This document shows, in pieces, positions 46,621-59,100 of a stretch of DNA of 64,000 nt. The stretch is from Tyto alba (Eukaryota; Chordata; Aves; Strigiformes; Tytonidae): NCBI RefSeq assembly GCF_018691265.1, contig NW_024881282.1, positions 51,963,122 through 52,027,121 on the forward strand, written 5' to 3'. The translations under genes and the position numbers were made by a program. The notes under the pieces are model-generated. The model did not search any database. It saw only the letters and a program-made list of their open reading frames with translations, and was not told the DNA's origin. Positions within the stretch are counted from its first letter, which is position 1; each line of letters starts with the position of its first letter.

Positions 46621-49600
46621 TCACTGGTCTGTAACATTAATTCTTAAAGAACAAAAGTTACAGGAAGGTGTTCATGTATACTGTAGTGCAAAGCCCACCT
46701 TGCCAAGGAGTCCTTTCTCAGTACAAAAAGTAAATAATTATGTATTTCCCTGTTACAGTCAGACTGTCCTTTTGTGGTTCAGGGGATCACGGATTTCTCT
46801 AAATGTTGAATACTGCTGTGCCCAGGTTTGTATCTAGGAGACTACACACTACAAAACCCCTTTTGTATCCATAATGCCGTTAGAGAAGAGTAATTCAGGA
46901 TGCCAGGATCTGTGTGGCATCCAACTCAGGAAGAATAAAATATGGATGCTAAAGTGGAGAAGCTCAAGGTGGAGCAAGTATTTCATGAACATTTGGTAAA
47001 CACTGAGCTCAGGGTAGCAGGATAAGATATACATAGGGTGAATTACTTTAAGGTCCTGGGGATACTGTTGATCAAAAAGGAGACAATGGTTTGTCAGGCT
47101 TCCCATACTCATAAATTCAGAAGTGCAGTAATTAATTTCCAGTCCAGCAGTTCAAAGCCAAAGGTGTGCTGAGCTGGCTTCTTGACATTTGAGAACAGAA
47201 GCTGTCTTCGACCCAGCATGAGAAACAAGATTAGCCTTTCCAGATTAGAAGGAAAGTATTAGTGAAGCACCAGAGGGTTCAGTGTGGGGTCTTTTTAATA
47301 GTGGCAGACTTAGATGATGATGTTGAAAGCACAAGCTGCCAAGTCTAGAAGGCAGAATGGATGAAGTATTAATTTACTTATTGCTTAAGTGACTCAGCTG
47401 ATGGCGAAATACTGTTCAGGCTAAACTGCTATAAAACAAGGATCCTTGGAGCAAGGTCATAATACACAGCAAGAGTAGCTAAAAGAATAAAAGAAGGATT
47501 TTAAATTGCTATATGAAAATTACCAAAGCCTTCAGATAAGTACATCTGCAAGAAGAATAGGAAACATGAAACAGGGTGACCTGTCCAGAAGGAAAAAAGG
47601 GGACCTTAGTGCCTCACCAGGGATATAATACATAAGCAAAGAGTCTGTTACCATTTACAGACCTGCTAGGAATCAGAAGACAGATTTTTCTCACAGTTTG
47701 GGTGTTTTCTACTGATCCAGTATTTTTCTTTTTACCTACTGCCAAATCTTAGACTAACTAAAGGCGTATTTCCTATGAGACCACAGGATTATGTGTGTGT
47801 ATTAGTCACTATCATTGGAATTACATTGATCTCTTCCTTTATATTTTTCCTTGAGTTATTTCATAAACAAAATCACCCAGCAGCAGATAGCTAGATAGCC
47901 TCCATGGTGTAATTTTAGGATACATGCATTGCCCAAGAATGGTGTCTCTTTACTTTTCATCTAGCAATTTTAATTTGTTTGTTCAACAGAGGATATCAGA
48001 AGCTGTGTGGTAGAGACTTAATCCAGCAACTGCTAATTCATCAGAACAGCGCCAGAGTGCTCTGCACCACTTTGGCCTCAGCCCTAGAGAGAGCTCAGTT
48101 TGAAAATCTGGGTTCCCAACATCACACGCTACATGGGGGTATTACCATCCCTGCTCGGTGTGGTGGGCCTCCCCATGGTGAACCAGATCTCTAGGAGTTA
48201 CAGATCAGCTGTGCTCCCTTCGTCACAATGGAGCTACAGTACTTTAACATGAAATTGGAACATAGACTTGTACATGACAATTCCAGCTGTTCAAGTGGAA
48301 TTAGTAAACAAGCAAAAAAAAAAAAAAATAGAAAATCAGATCTCTAAATATTTTTTGTTTATTTGACTGTGGACATGAATAGCAATGCACAAACTTCCTG
48401 TGAAGTCAGCTGTCCTCCTCCCAGAAGATGAACCAAATTGTCATAATGCTTTGCTTTTGTGGTATCTTTTCTTCTTTGCTCAACAAAAGTCAATGGAAGA
48501 AGCAATTCTGGATTTGAAATAAGCTACAAATAAACTAAGTTCAAATGTTATCACACACTGCCTCAATATACCTATCTTCAAATACTGATTGGTTTCTGAC
48601 AGATAGGAAGCCACAGACCACAGTGTGTACCTCTAGCAGGCTCACAGGCTGCTAAAAGGGATACTAAACACTGTCTATGTTCTGCATGACTTGTGTGGTC
48701 ACTAACAGCGGACATGGGGTGCACTATTTGAAATGTATTCATGAAAGGCAAAATAAGAGGAAAAAAAAACTCCTCTGAGTGTTGCAATGAGAAACTGCTG
48801 CCTATCAAAAGTTAAATTAAGTCATAGTGTGCGAGTACATGCTGCATGCCTGAGCCCACGCAAGCTGCCGTCAATGCGCGCCTGCACGGAGCAGGCAGCG
48901 TGGCAGGTTCAACTAGAGCTGGCATCACCATTTCTCTCAAAAACAAGCTGTCTTTCTCCAACTGCCTCGTGCTGGCTTCTCCTGACTTGAAATCCAGGCT
49001 GCGAGAGGCAGGCAGGCAGCGTTTCTCGCCTGGCTGGGACGTGCAGACCCACGAGCTCGGGGACCGAGGGCATCAGCACCGGGCAGGGCAGGGCCTGAGA
49101 GGTCAGCCCATGGTTGCCCAGCTCCAGGGTGGACAAGAGGACATGTCCTACATCTTTCTACGTGCGAGGGAGTGCAAGCAGGTCTGAGAACATGCAGTTT
49201 TTTCCTTTTTCCCCAACTTGCAGTGCACTGGCAGTTCACAGCGTTGCAGCCTCTCTATTTTATTCCAGGTACATGGGAGCTGTCCCAGTTCCCATCGGCT
49301 CTGGGCGATCAAGCCACTGGGCTCTGGCTTTGTCACGTCTGTAACTCATGCGAAAGTCAGATTTAGCCGGGTTTGGTGAAATGACTCCAATTTCAAGGCA
49401 GCTTTCGCAATGAGAGGCTCCTTTCCCAGAACGCTTTCCAGCAATCAGTTTACAACAGCCTCATTTATTGTCATCGCTTAATGATATATTAGCACTACCT
49501 CTGCCCCGGCAGCAGGGCTGTCTGTACCAGCCCTCTCCTCCCCCTGTGCCACTGCCAGGCATCACGCTGCCTTGGCGGCTCTCCAGTTTCACTCCACTTG

Positions 49601-52600
49601 CTGCTGAGAGCTGCTTCAGGTATTCAAGCTAAGCCTCTCCTGCTGTGCTCACTTAGGCTTTATACTTTCTGTGCTAGAGTGACCAACCACTAAAATAAAC
49701 CTGACAGGGCCTATTTTTTTTTTTTTTTGTTGTTGGCCCCTGGGAAGTGATTTCAGCAGAATTTCACCTATTGCCTCACAAACACAGTTGTTTAATGCAG
49801 CCTGGAACCTTAATCTGTTTGCTTTTTTGGCCAGTATAGGAAGCAAAAAAAAATAAAAAAATCCAAAACAAAATCAAAAAACACTTTTTACTTTTTTTTT
49901 TTTTTTCCTTTTATGTATCAAGATCAATTCTGCTTTTATTTTCTTTTATGGGTAATTTTACTTCCAAAATCCAAACAGCCAAGTTGCCTCCTGTTATGGC
50001 AATAAATGAGCTGCACTGAATTTCTCTCTTCTCCCCAAACAGGGCTTTTTCCTTACTGGAGAACAACCCAGGAGTCTCCTGGCCTCTGATAAGACAGCAA
50101 GCTCTAAACCAACAGGTAGCAGTTAAGATAGGTGGCTCACTGATACCGTGACTTTCATGCTGTTTTTAATGACACTGACAGCCTTGACTTTCTGAGCTCC
50201 CCTCACCAGGGCGTAAACCAGCTGGGAGCCTGGAAAACCACGAGTGATAAGAGACCAGTACAAACACAGCACCTGCCTGCAAGTTTTGATGGTGTCAGCT
50301 CTTTCAGTCATAGCTGTATGGCTCAAGGGAGTAAGAAAAAGCTGGACAAAAACTTTCTGACAATATTTTCGTGTCTGAAAATATCCCTTGGCCATAACCA
50401 GCAGTGTCTGAAGACACCGATTCTGAATAAATTTTTTTGGAAAAGCAAATGAAAATAAAGCATTGAGTTAAGATCACTGTGGAAACATGGGCTGGAACAT
50501 TTCAGGCTGACATTTTCAAATACTTTGAAATTACAAATGTGACATAAGGAAATCAAAGCTATAATTGAAAAGGCTGCATTTCAGATGATTGTGTCCAATC
50601 CAGAACAACAAACACTCCCAAATGTAATGTTACCAGAAACTCCAAAATTGCTTTTTTCATTATGGTTTTGAATTTTTTTAAATGTGAAAATGTTGGGGAA
50701 CCGCTCTAACGCTGATAGTCAGTAATTTCTTTTTTTTTTTTTAAAAAAAAAAAAAAGAGAGAAGGAATACATTTCTCTTTTATTGCTTTTGATTAGTCTG
50801 CTTTCCCCTTTCATGCAGAGGGTTCTTATTTTCCATGCTTGAACAGTGCATTTAAATTGTAGGTTTTTAGAAGAGAACTTAAAGGTAATTTTAGATGGAG
50901 ACACAATGTAAGAACAGGGGTTTTTTTCTCATTGTATTTGCTTAGATTACTGAGCTAGTAGAAAAGGACACCCGAGGTAAAGGTACAGCATGACAACACA
51001 TTTGAAATATAGCAGTTTCAAACCATCTCTAAATTACCTCCTCCTCAGGAATTTGCCTTTGTTTTCCAGTGCCTGAAGAAAAAATGAATTCAATAACACA
51101 AATAAGTGGCAAAACACGATAAAGTGAACTCTGAAAAAATGAACTGTGATAACATAACTTGTATGTTAACAAATCTGTGGCCTGTCACACCAAGGGCTTC
51201 ACAGCAAAGCACCCTCCACATAAACTGACTTAGCCAGGGAGGGTCATGTCTGCCTTTACCCCGGGATGTCAGCGCAGGCGCCTGCATCGACCCCAGCTGC
51301 AGTGGCATGGCTGGGGAATAAAATCATAAAATCAGTAGGCAGAAACAAAACTGGTACTTAATCATGTAATGAGTGCTGAAAAACCTGATGAATGCTGCTG
51401 CATGTGACCAGGTCACCAACACAATGCTGTTATGCAGGAAGGGAGCCATACTGCCTGCAAGTCCTGGTATGGGAGAACATTAAAAAGTTCTGGCATTTCT
51501 GTGTCATTCTTCATCCTGCCTCCACCCCACTGCTCATCTGAGTTGCCAATCATGTGAGTTACTGTTTGGTAAGGAAGAGAGGCAAGATGAAACTCCGCAC
51601 CCACAGATACAAGGAAGGGCTAGCTGACTGGGGAGCTGTGCACCGAGGGATGCCCTAACCTGACTATCTCCCTTTTATTATGGTCCTAACAAAGTATAAA
51701 TGGGGAAAACAAGCCCCCTCTGCTTCTTATGCTCTGGCAGCTCTTCCATCCAAGACCCTCTTTTGGTGTTTTTCACTCGTAGGAAGCAGGCAAGGAGGGA
51801 ACCCAGCCTCTCCGGGCAGAAGGATTGCCCCCATAAAAACCCCAAATTACTGACAACATCTGAGACCCTGTTACTCTAGTGCATCTCTCTTAGAAATGGT
51901 CTGATTTTAGGCCTCCAGCTTACCCTTCCCAGTGCTGCATTGCCATTTTCCTTGCACCATGGCAGTGACGGCTGCCGCCCATCCCAGCTTTGCCAATGAC
52001 CGCGGGCAGGGAAAGCACACTGGGCAATCGGACCGCAAGGCAGCCAGCTGGGGTTTCTTTTTTGATACCTTACAAAATGTGCCATCTCCCTAGCACATCC
52101 CTCCTCATCCTCTCAGGTCATGGCTGTTTGGATTATATCCTCTACATTGCCTCTGATTCACGCCAGCAGGGATGGGGAATTGTTCCTGCCCGGCAGCAGT
52201 TTGGTGGGTTACGAGAAACCCCAGCAGCCCCGCAGTCCAAGTGACCTCCAAGGGCTGCTGCTTCTGGCATCTCTGATGCTTATGACAGCTCAGTCCCCGG
52301 GCATTTCACTGCCAACTTAAAAAGCTCATTCATCACTTGACAGTAAAATGGTACACTTTCAAATATTTAAAATATTTCTGTCCACAGAACCTACCTCCAT
52401 ATCTAAAACCTAGTTGAAGAGATATTATTCAAGCTTTAAAGGGAAGTAAAATGCTTACTTTTAGTCACAAAACAAGCCTGGGAAAATTCAGGTGATAGAC
52501 CAAAAAACCCATGCAAACTTACAGTGACAATATACAGGCTCTCTAGTTTATCAGCCTGTATTCAAGTGGCTGCAGACAGCAAAAAATTAGCTTCCTGCAG

Positions 52601-53949
52601 ATGTTTCAGCAAGGAGGTAAGTGCTCATATCAAGTTATTATTGTGAAATGATCATTTGAAAAAACCACTGTCATATCTATTTCTAGATACGCTAAAAAAA
52701 ATGTTAGAATAAAGAAGAAAAACTGTTATGGTATTTCACCCTGCCTCCATATGGTTGGAAGGACAATTACCAAATAAATGAGGGATTTATCAAATCCACA
52801 CTGTTGGTCTGATCCCTCTGCCTGTGCTACACATTAACCATGACATTTCAGTCCACAATTGATCAGTTTTGACTTATTGCTTAAGCACAGTTTTCTTGAC
52901 GTGTGATAACCTGTTATTTTCTCAGTAATTTCCTCTCTGTGCCTTAGTTACAGTAAACCAAGCTGAAAGAAGACATTTACTGCCACCACGGAGCACAAAT
53001 AGCATTTATGGCCACACAGAGGTCTTAGCGAGGTGGCTGTTTAAGTGCGAGAACTAAATAAGGGCTTCCAGGGGCAAAGTCTTGCACAAAATCCTGCTGT
53101 GGTCCTCCTGAGGTTTTATCTCATGAGTCTGTGGTTGCTCACACTGGGTCTCCATGGGGGCTGCTGTGGGGCCCCCTCCTCTCTGCTGCCCATAACACCT
53201 GCACACATGCTCCCAACCTGCTGGTCTGGGCATCTGGGCTTCAGCTTTGGGGTGAACTATGTTGACAGGCATCAGTCAAAGCAATGACAAAGCCAAGAGG
53301 TGGCCCTCCCTGTCCATCCATTAAGCTAAAACCTTTTCTTCTTCTGTACAAGTGCTCATCAACATAAACCCTACATCTGCTTCCTCTGCACTTGGAAAAT
53401 GTGATCATCAGCGTGTTTGTATTGACCTATTTGCTAGTTTTGCTAGCAAAGCTCCCCTCTTTGCATCCCTCCAGAGGCCTCACCTTTCCTTCTTTATCAA
53501 GCATTAGCAACAGATTTTAACCTTCAAGGCCCTGCTAGACAAGCTTCTGTGAAGACTGTACAAATACATATAGGCTGTGACTCCTGCTGAAGTGAAGACA
53601 CATCCTGGCATTCATTTCAGATAGTCCCTAAGCAAAGGCTTCAAATGTGGCTTTTGTAGTAAGGGTCCAAGGAGGAGGATGGAAATTCCCATTTCCACCT
53701 TCACTGCTGGCATATTCCATAAAGTCCTCACTTCTCACAGCACCTGGAGAGGCTTGGAAAGTTGATCACCTAAAAAAAAGACAGCATGAAATGCCATGCT
53801 GCTTCTGGGCATCTAGGTACTTAACACTGTTAAGGCTCTTTAGTCATGAATCCTCTCTTGGACTGAAGTCCCAGAGCTGGAAAAAAGGAGACAGCAATGG
53901 ACTTCACATTCAGTAGTATGTGATGGCAATGTGGACATAAGTAATGGGT
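46621..53949. other. Non-coding stretch, no gene seen
   Basis: Contains A15 at 48314-48328, T15 at 49714-49728 and 49892-49906, and a T13A14 palindrome at 50730-50756. 48840-49140 is GC-richer with moderate CpG and overlapping frames on both strands. 53400-53560 includes ACCTTCAAGGCCCTGC, a short motif also found in L2 LINEs, but nothing longer. No frame exceeds 113 codons. Confidence 0.5.
50730..50756. repeat. T13A14 palindromic homopolymer pair
   Basis: Thirteen T bases abut fourteen A bases, a perfect inverted repeat with no loop. Such junctions arise when two homopolymers expand next to each other, and they are nucleosome-disfavouring. Confidence 0.95.
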
Positions 53950-54020
53950 CCCACACTCTGGAAGCAGAGACCTGAACTCCAGCTTCTCTGGGAACTACTC
54001 CAATCACTGAGCCATTGGGT
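53950..54020 (-). mobile_element. Possible MIR-type remnant, reverse orientation
   Basis: The + strand reads GGAAGCAGAGACCTGAACTC, a short linker, then ACTACTCCAATCACTGAGCC. This follows the reverse-strand order of MIR/CORE-SINE elements, in which a GGCAGAGCCAGGATTCGAAC block precedes TGCTCTAACCACTAAGCC. Divergence is high and the match is by eye. Confidence 0.35.
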
Positions 54021-54348
54021 AGCTTTTTATGAAGGATAAAATGTCAGTGGTAGTTTCTTCACTGCACATAGAAGAAATAATTATGTATTAAGCTGTAGGA
54101 AAAGTTAAAAGGCTTTACAGATAGACATTTAATCCCCTCAGATAGGTTAGCACAGTGAAAGTCTTTGTCATCCTAGCCAGAAGTGTGCACCACTAAATTG
54201 TCTGCACATTTTGGGATGTATATAATCTCCACCACACCTTCCCAAACAGGCATTAACTTTTACAGCAACTTCTCAGTTCCACCATCATAGTCAGCATTCC
54301 CCCCTGTCACAGCACGAAGTTTAGATACAAAACCAAGTCACTTTCATA

Positions 54349-54370
54349 ATAAATAAATTAATTAATTAAT
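54349..54370. repeat. Short AATA/ATTA tetranucleotide run
   Basis: AATAAATAAATT passes into ATTAATTAATT. Low-complexity AT sequence. Confidence 0.8.
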
Positions 54371-54452
54371 GTCATACATTTCCCCCTGTAAATTCAACAT
54401 GAAAATTCTGTGCTGTTGCCAGTGGCCAGCTAGAGTAACCCATTCGACCATG

Positions 54453-54507
54453 ATTTCAGCAGCCACTGCTGAAATAGCCAGCTTCAGAATGGGAGGACCA
54501 TTCTGAA
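54453..54507. repeat. Two adjacent perfect 10-bp hairpins
   Basis: ATTTCAGCAG (54453-54462) and CTGCTGAAAT (54466-54475) are perfect inverted repeats around a 3-base CCA loop. TTCAGAATGG (54483-54492) and CCATTCTGAA (54498-54507) are perfect inverted repeats around a 5-base GAGGA loop. Only seven bases separate the two. On either strand the region could fold into a double stem-loop. No protein frame or repeat family explains it. Confidence 0.85.
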
Positions 54508-56030
54508 AATCTGAATGTTGTTTAGTGGTATTTCATTACTACAGTATGATTTAGTAAATATGGTGAAGAGTGAAGCTTGGAAAGTTCAGAAAATTTGAGC
54601 TCTTTTGCTTATTTGAATTATTCCCATAGATTACATCCATGCTCATAGGAACGGTTCTTCTCTGCCTGTCAGAAGTGGCCAGGGATGTCACCATGTTTTC
54701 CTTCTCAGCACAGCTTCTCTTAGGCTTAGGGCAAAGCCTCTGCCTTTGGCTCCTGCTACCAACAAGAGAACCCTGCTTGTCCCAGGTCAGGTTCGGGCTG
54801 TACCTCCAGTGACACAGACTGGCAGGATCGATGTGTGGTACCTTCAGAAACATGCAAAACCACCCTACAGCCATCTTAGAGAGACTGGTTGGTCAATGAA
54901 GACTGACAGGCTGGAGATACCAATTCATCTGCTCAGGGGAGAGGAGGGGGCAGCAGGGGGGGTGGTGTGAAATGTGCAGAGTCAGTAATTTCTTGGTGCT
55001 CACCAGCCAATATTCCCATAGTGACTGCCAGAGCGATCAATGCAAGCGTCATTTCAAGTCCCCCCCAGCATTACCCCTCTTGCCCCTAGACCAACCAGAA
55101 CCATCCTTCCCCTTGCAAAAAGTAAACTTTAATGAGCGGTTATAAAAACATAGCTCACGCAGTTAAAAGACGAGCAGTTTGAACGTTACTATTCTTGGCC
55201 AGGTGGATAACCATCCTGCAGACATCCAGGCAGAGCTGGGCTCACACCACTCACCTCGTCTTTCTGGCAGGGCCGACTCTGCCCTCCACTCCCGAGGGGT
55301 GTGACCTTACGTATCCAGGCATGCCACGTGTCATCTTGGTGTCAGCCACTTCAGCATTTCTTTCCAGCAACCTTAGCTTCTGGGGGGGAAGAACGGGGGG
55401 AAACCTGCCCGTTTACCTTCAGACGTGTCAGTCATTGCACACAATCTGGAGTTCGCCAGCACCAATCATGTTCCCGTATTTCTGGCTATAGTAATGCAAA
55501 TAAACACCCCAAAATCAGAGCTTTTGAACAAAGCTCAAAGCACCTGTATCATGGGTTTGCTTGTTTCTTTTTCCCTTTTCTTTATTTTTTTTTTTAATTT
55601 GAAAAAAGAAAACAACCAAAAAACCCTATACCTTTAAAATTGATTTTCCTTGAAGGCACAAACCACAGATGACTGTACCAGAACAAGTCTAAGCGCCAGC
55701 CTTTCAGTAAAACTCTTCTGTGTTTACAGTTCCTGCTTTGACTGCAGTCATTGCTTCTGGCAACAAGCGACCTAGAGTGATGAAGAGCATGGCACAATGC
55801 AGCTGGTACAGCTGCTTGCTGCAAGCCAGCATCCCTATCCACACGCCAGCAGCATAAGGAGACTTTGCAATTATTTTAGTTGCCTGTGTTCCAAGTGACG
55901 AGGATGGGAAGTGGTGAAACCCAGCTAGAAATTTAAAAAGGCAACAGAGCAAATGTTTTCATGTAACCACATTTCTAATATCTCAATGGAGAAGCTGTTT
56001 CTTTTGATAAGACCTAACATTTTTACCATG

Positions 56031-56031
<1 letters not shown>
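54508..56031. other. Non-coding stretch, no gene seen
   Basis: Includes a G-quadruplex pattern at 54936-54962. Frames of up to 107 codons occur on both strands without recognisable domains. AT-rich again from 55560. Confidence 0.5.
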
Positions 56032-56061
<30 letters not shown>

Positions 56062-56153
56062 CAAAACAAAACAAAACAAAACAAAACAAAACAAAACAAA
56101 ACAAAACAAAACAAAACAAAACAAAACAAAACAAAACAAAACAAAACAAAACA
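56032..56153 (+). repeat. Perfect (AAAAC)n pentanucleotide array, about 24 copies
   Basis: Essentially no substitution is seen over about 120 bp, so the array is young or still turning over. On the minus strand it reads GTTTT and stays open in more than one frame, giving a repeating phenylalanine/cysteine/valine/leucine peptide inside a 111-codon frame (55925-56260). That frame is a by-product. Confidence 0.98.
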
Positions 56154-59100
56154 GTAAAACTGTTCAAACAAGATCCAATTTCATCATAAAATAAATTTTC
56201 CAATCCATATCTTTGGTCGGTTCTCCTGCAATGGAAAGCAGTATGCATGTATGTAAACAAAGCAAGTCGGTAAGTTTGATCAAGTCCTTTGTCCTCTATG
56301 GAAATAGGGATGGTTTATGCAAAACTGCAGGCTCGCAGTGAAGGGCATTTTTGGCAGTCTGAAGCAGAAGGCTGTGCCACAGAGAAACCACTGTCTGTTT
56401 GGAGACTGAGAAAATATCAAGAAAAAAAGTAGCTAGGTGTTTTCCTCTCTGCACATAAATATGTATCCCAGCATCACTTCTCCCAGAACCTGAGAACCTC
56501 TGGTGAATTTATCCTTGTCAGTCAAGCTGCCATCATGTTACAACAGAGGAAATCTTTTTGGGATCTGTTGGATTGGGCCCTATGCAACTGGAAAATATTT
56601 CTTATGTTCTAATACACACATTTACTTATGTTTTTTAAGCAGCAAACTACCTCATTCAAGGCTACAAATGAAACTGTAGAAATATCCCCGAGATGCAGGA
56701 TCTGGTACCAGACTCCATCCTCCTAACCCTTTTTGAAAGCCCAAAATGTCTGTTACAAGGTAAAAGGTAGTGTTTCCACTGCCAATTTATAAATAATGTA
56801 TTTTGAACTCCCAGGTACAAGGTCTAACTCTGCAAACAGAGAAGGAACCCAGCCCCCTTCTATGCACAGCTATTAATTGCTCCTAGTTTGGACAGGGTAC
56901 TCTCTGGAATGTCCTTTCTCCATGCCAACAGGTGAATAACAACATTTACCTACTTCACAAAGATGGTGACAGAGTCAAGACAGGATTTATTAAGCATTTC
57001 AAGGTCCTTAGAGAACAGGAATTACAGAACTACATGCTCATACAGTATCGGGCAGAACATTTTTTTAAGATAAAAAAACAAGTTGCTCTGTCTCATGGCA
57101 ACATTAAGAACTCAGCTGAGATGCTCAAAGCATGAAATCCAGTGTATTTCTCTCCTAACAAAAGTCCCTTCATCAAAGGATCATAAAAGGATGAATAGCT
57201 TTAACCCATCTATGTGATAAGACAACTGTTATGTGCTACGAGCTTAACTCAGAATTTCCTCGGATTTGTGGGTTTAAGTTGGAATTGGAATTGCTTTTGA
57301 ATGTGTTTGTGCAGAAACGTGTGCATACCGGAGAGAAAAAGAAAATTTAGTGGGAGCTGCCAGTGTCTGGCTGACAAACCAGCACATGGGGTATGTTGGA
57401 ACTGATTCACAGTCTTGTGCAATAAGTTTGTTTTGGGTTAAAAGAGGGCAGAAAAGATAAACTCCACTGAGAATGTTATGTGAGTCCATGGACAAGGGCT
57501 TGACTTTTGATGTACATATATTTGGCAGTCAGCACTGGAGATTTGTTTACAGGGTGTCATTTGAGGTTTGCTCTGATATACCCCGCAGGAAACCCTGTAG
57601 GGTTATTTTGCTTGGGGCTTGCTCTTTCCAGCTGCCTTCTTTAACTGCTCAGGAGAGATTTCCTGAAGGCAGCTTATTCCTTCGTTACACTGGCCTCGAA
57701 TTTTTCTGGTGTTCATCCCTCCACTGCTTCCTCTTAAACCTTGCCTGACTAAGCAAATAAACAGAAGGCTTAAATATGTTCTTACGTATGCACATGCCAA
57801 AGAAAATACACATTAATTTACCCAAGGCCACACCACCATGCTCCTGGAGGGCCCACAGACCCTCCTGAGGGACTGTGAGCTTTTCCTTTGCCGAAGGTCC
57901 CTTGATTGCTACAGCGTGTTCACCCTCAAGGAGAAGTTACAGGTATTATGTGTTACTTTAGATCTGCTTCAGATGATGTAAGGCAGAAAGGTTTAATTTG
58001 TGTCAAGTAAGTATCTGACTCCAGAATATAACCTGACAGACACAACATTTGAAACCAGTCTCAGATCTGATTTCAGTTTTTCATCTGAATTGTTTTGTCC
58101 TTTGTCTCAGTGTGAATTATGTTATGATTTCTATTTACAGATTGTTATTAAATCAGTGAGTTCAAAATCTGCTTGTTGATTTGACACTTGGTGAAAGTTT
58201 CTTGTAGAGTTACGTTTACAGTTGTGTATCGTGTAAGAAATCAGTTGTTCTCAGCATGAGATTCCAGCAAGAGCCAGTCAGGCACACAACATCCATCAAA
58301 AAATGTCTTTGATCTCTGCTGGATGAATCAGTGATCCAACAGAGAGACTCTTAAAGTCCCAAAACCTTTGCAAATAAAAGCTAAGCACTGTCTGGTGATG
58401 ACACAGTCCGGTTTTGCTTTTGCCCCAGCATAAGTACTGCACAGAAATGTCATTGATGCATGACAGTGATTCTATGGCTTTCCCACTGGAGACAGCACGG
58501 CCAGGGCTGGCCTCACCACATCAGTCTCTACAAATTCTCCCTTAGGTTAAAAGGACCACGTCTCACCATCTGATGTGGCCATGTGTGCTACACAAAGCCT
58601 TTCCTGTTACTTGCAACAAGAGATCAGTGGCCATGGGGTGAGAGAGAAACGAAGGCAAAACTTGAACTACCGAACCCTGAGTTGCTGGAAGGACAAGCCA
58701 TTTTCCTCTGCTCTCTCTTCTTCCCTGGCGTGGGCTGCTGTGAATCATTTTGTCTGGCAGTGTGGCTGGGCACAGGGCCTGCCCCGGTGGGAAACACCTC
58801 CCTGGGAGATTAGCATGTGGTGGCTGTCTGTACCTGAGATGGGGCAGGTAATAGGAACGAAGGGTGATGGGGAGGAGGGAGGAGCAATTCGCCTCCAGGG
58901 CACATGACAAGAACCAGTTCCAGTGGCAGGAGAACAAAACATGACCTTACAGCTAATGCTGGTAGCATAACGCACAGGCAATTCAAGTGCTCCTGTAAGC
59001 TAGTCTCAGTTCTTGCATTGCCTGCTTTCAAGTATCACCTTTCTTTTAACTTAAGAGTAATTCAAGAATAGTTTAAGAATATTCAAGAGCACATATACTA

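Noticed and set aside
52920..52957. Possible sense MIR piece, TTTCCTCTCTGTGCCTTAGT
   Set aside because: About 20 recognisable bases, which is within reach of chance.
53500..53560. Possible L2 fragment around ACCTTCAAGGCCCTGC
   Set aside because: Only one 16-base motif matches; the flanks do not.
55925..56260. 111-codon minus-strand frame with a phenylalanine/cysteine/valine/leucine repeat
   Set aside because: It is the (GTTTT)n strand of the AAAAC microsatellite.
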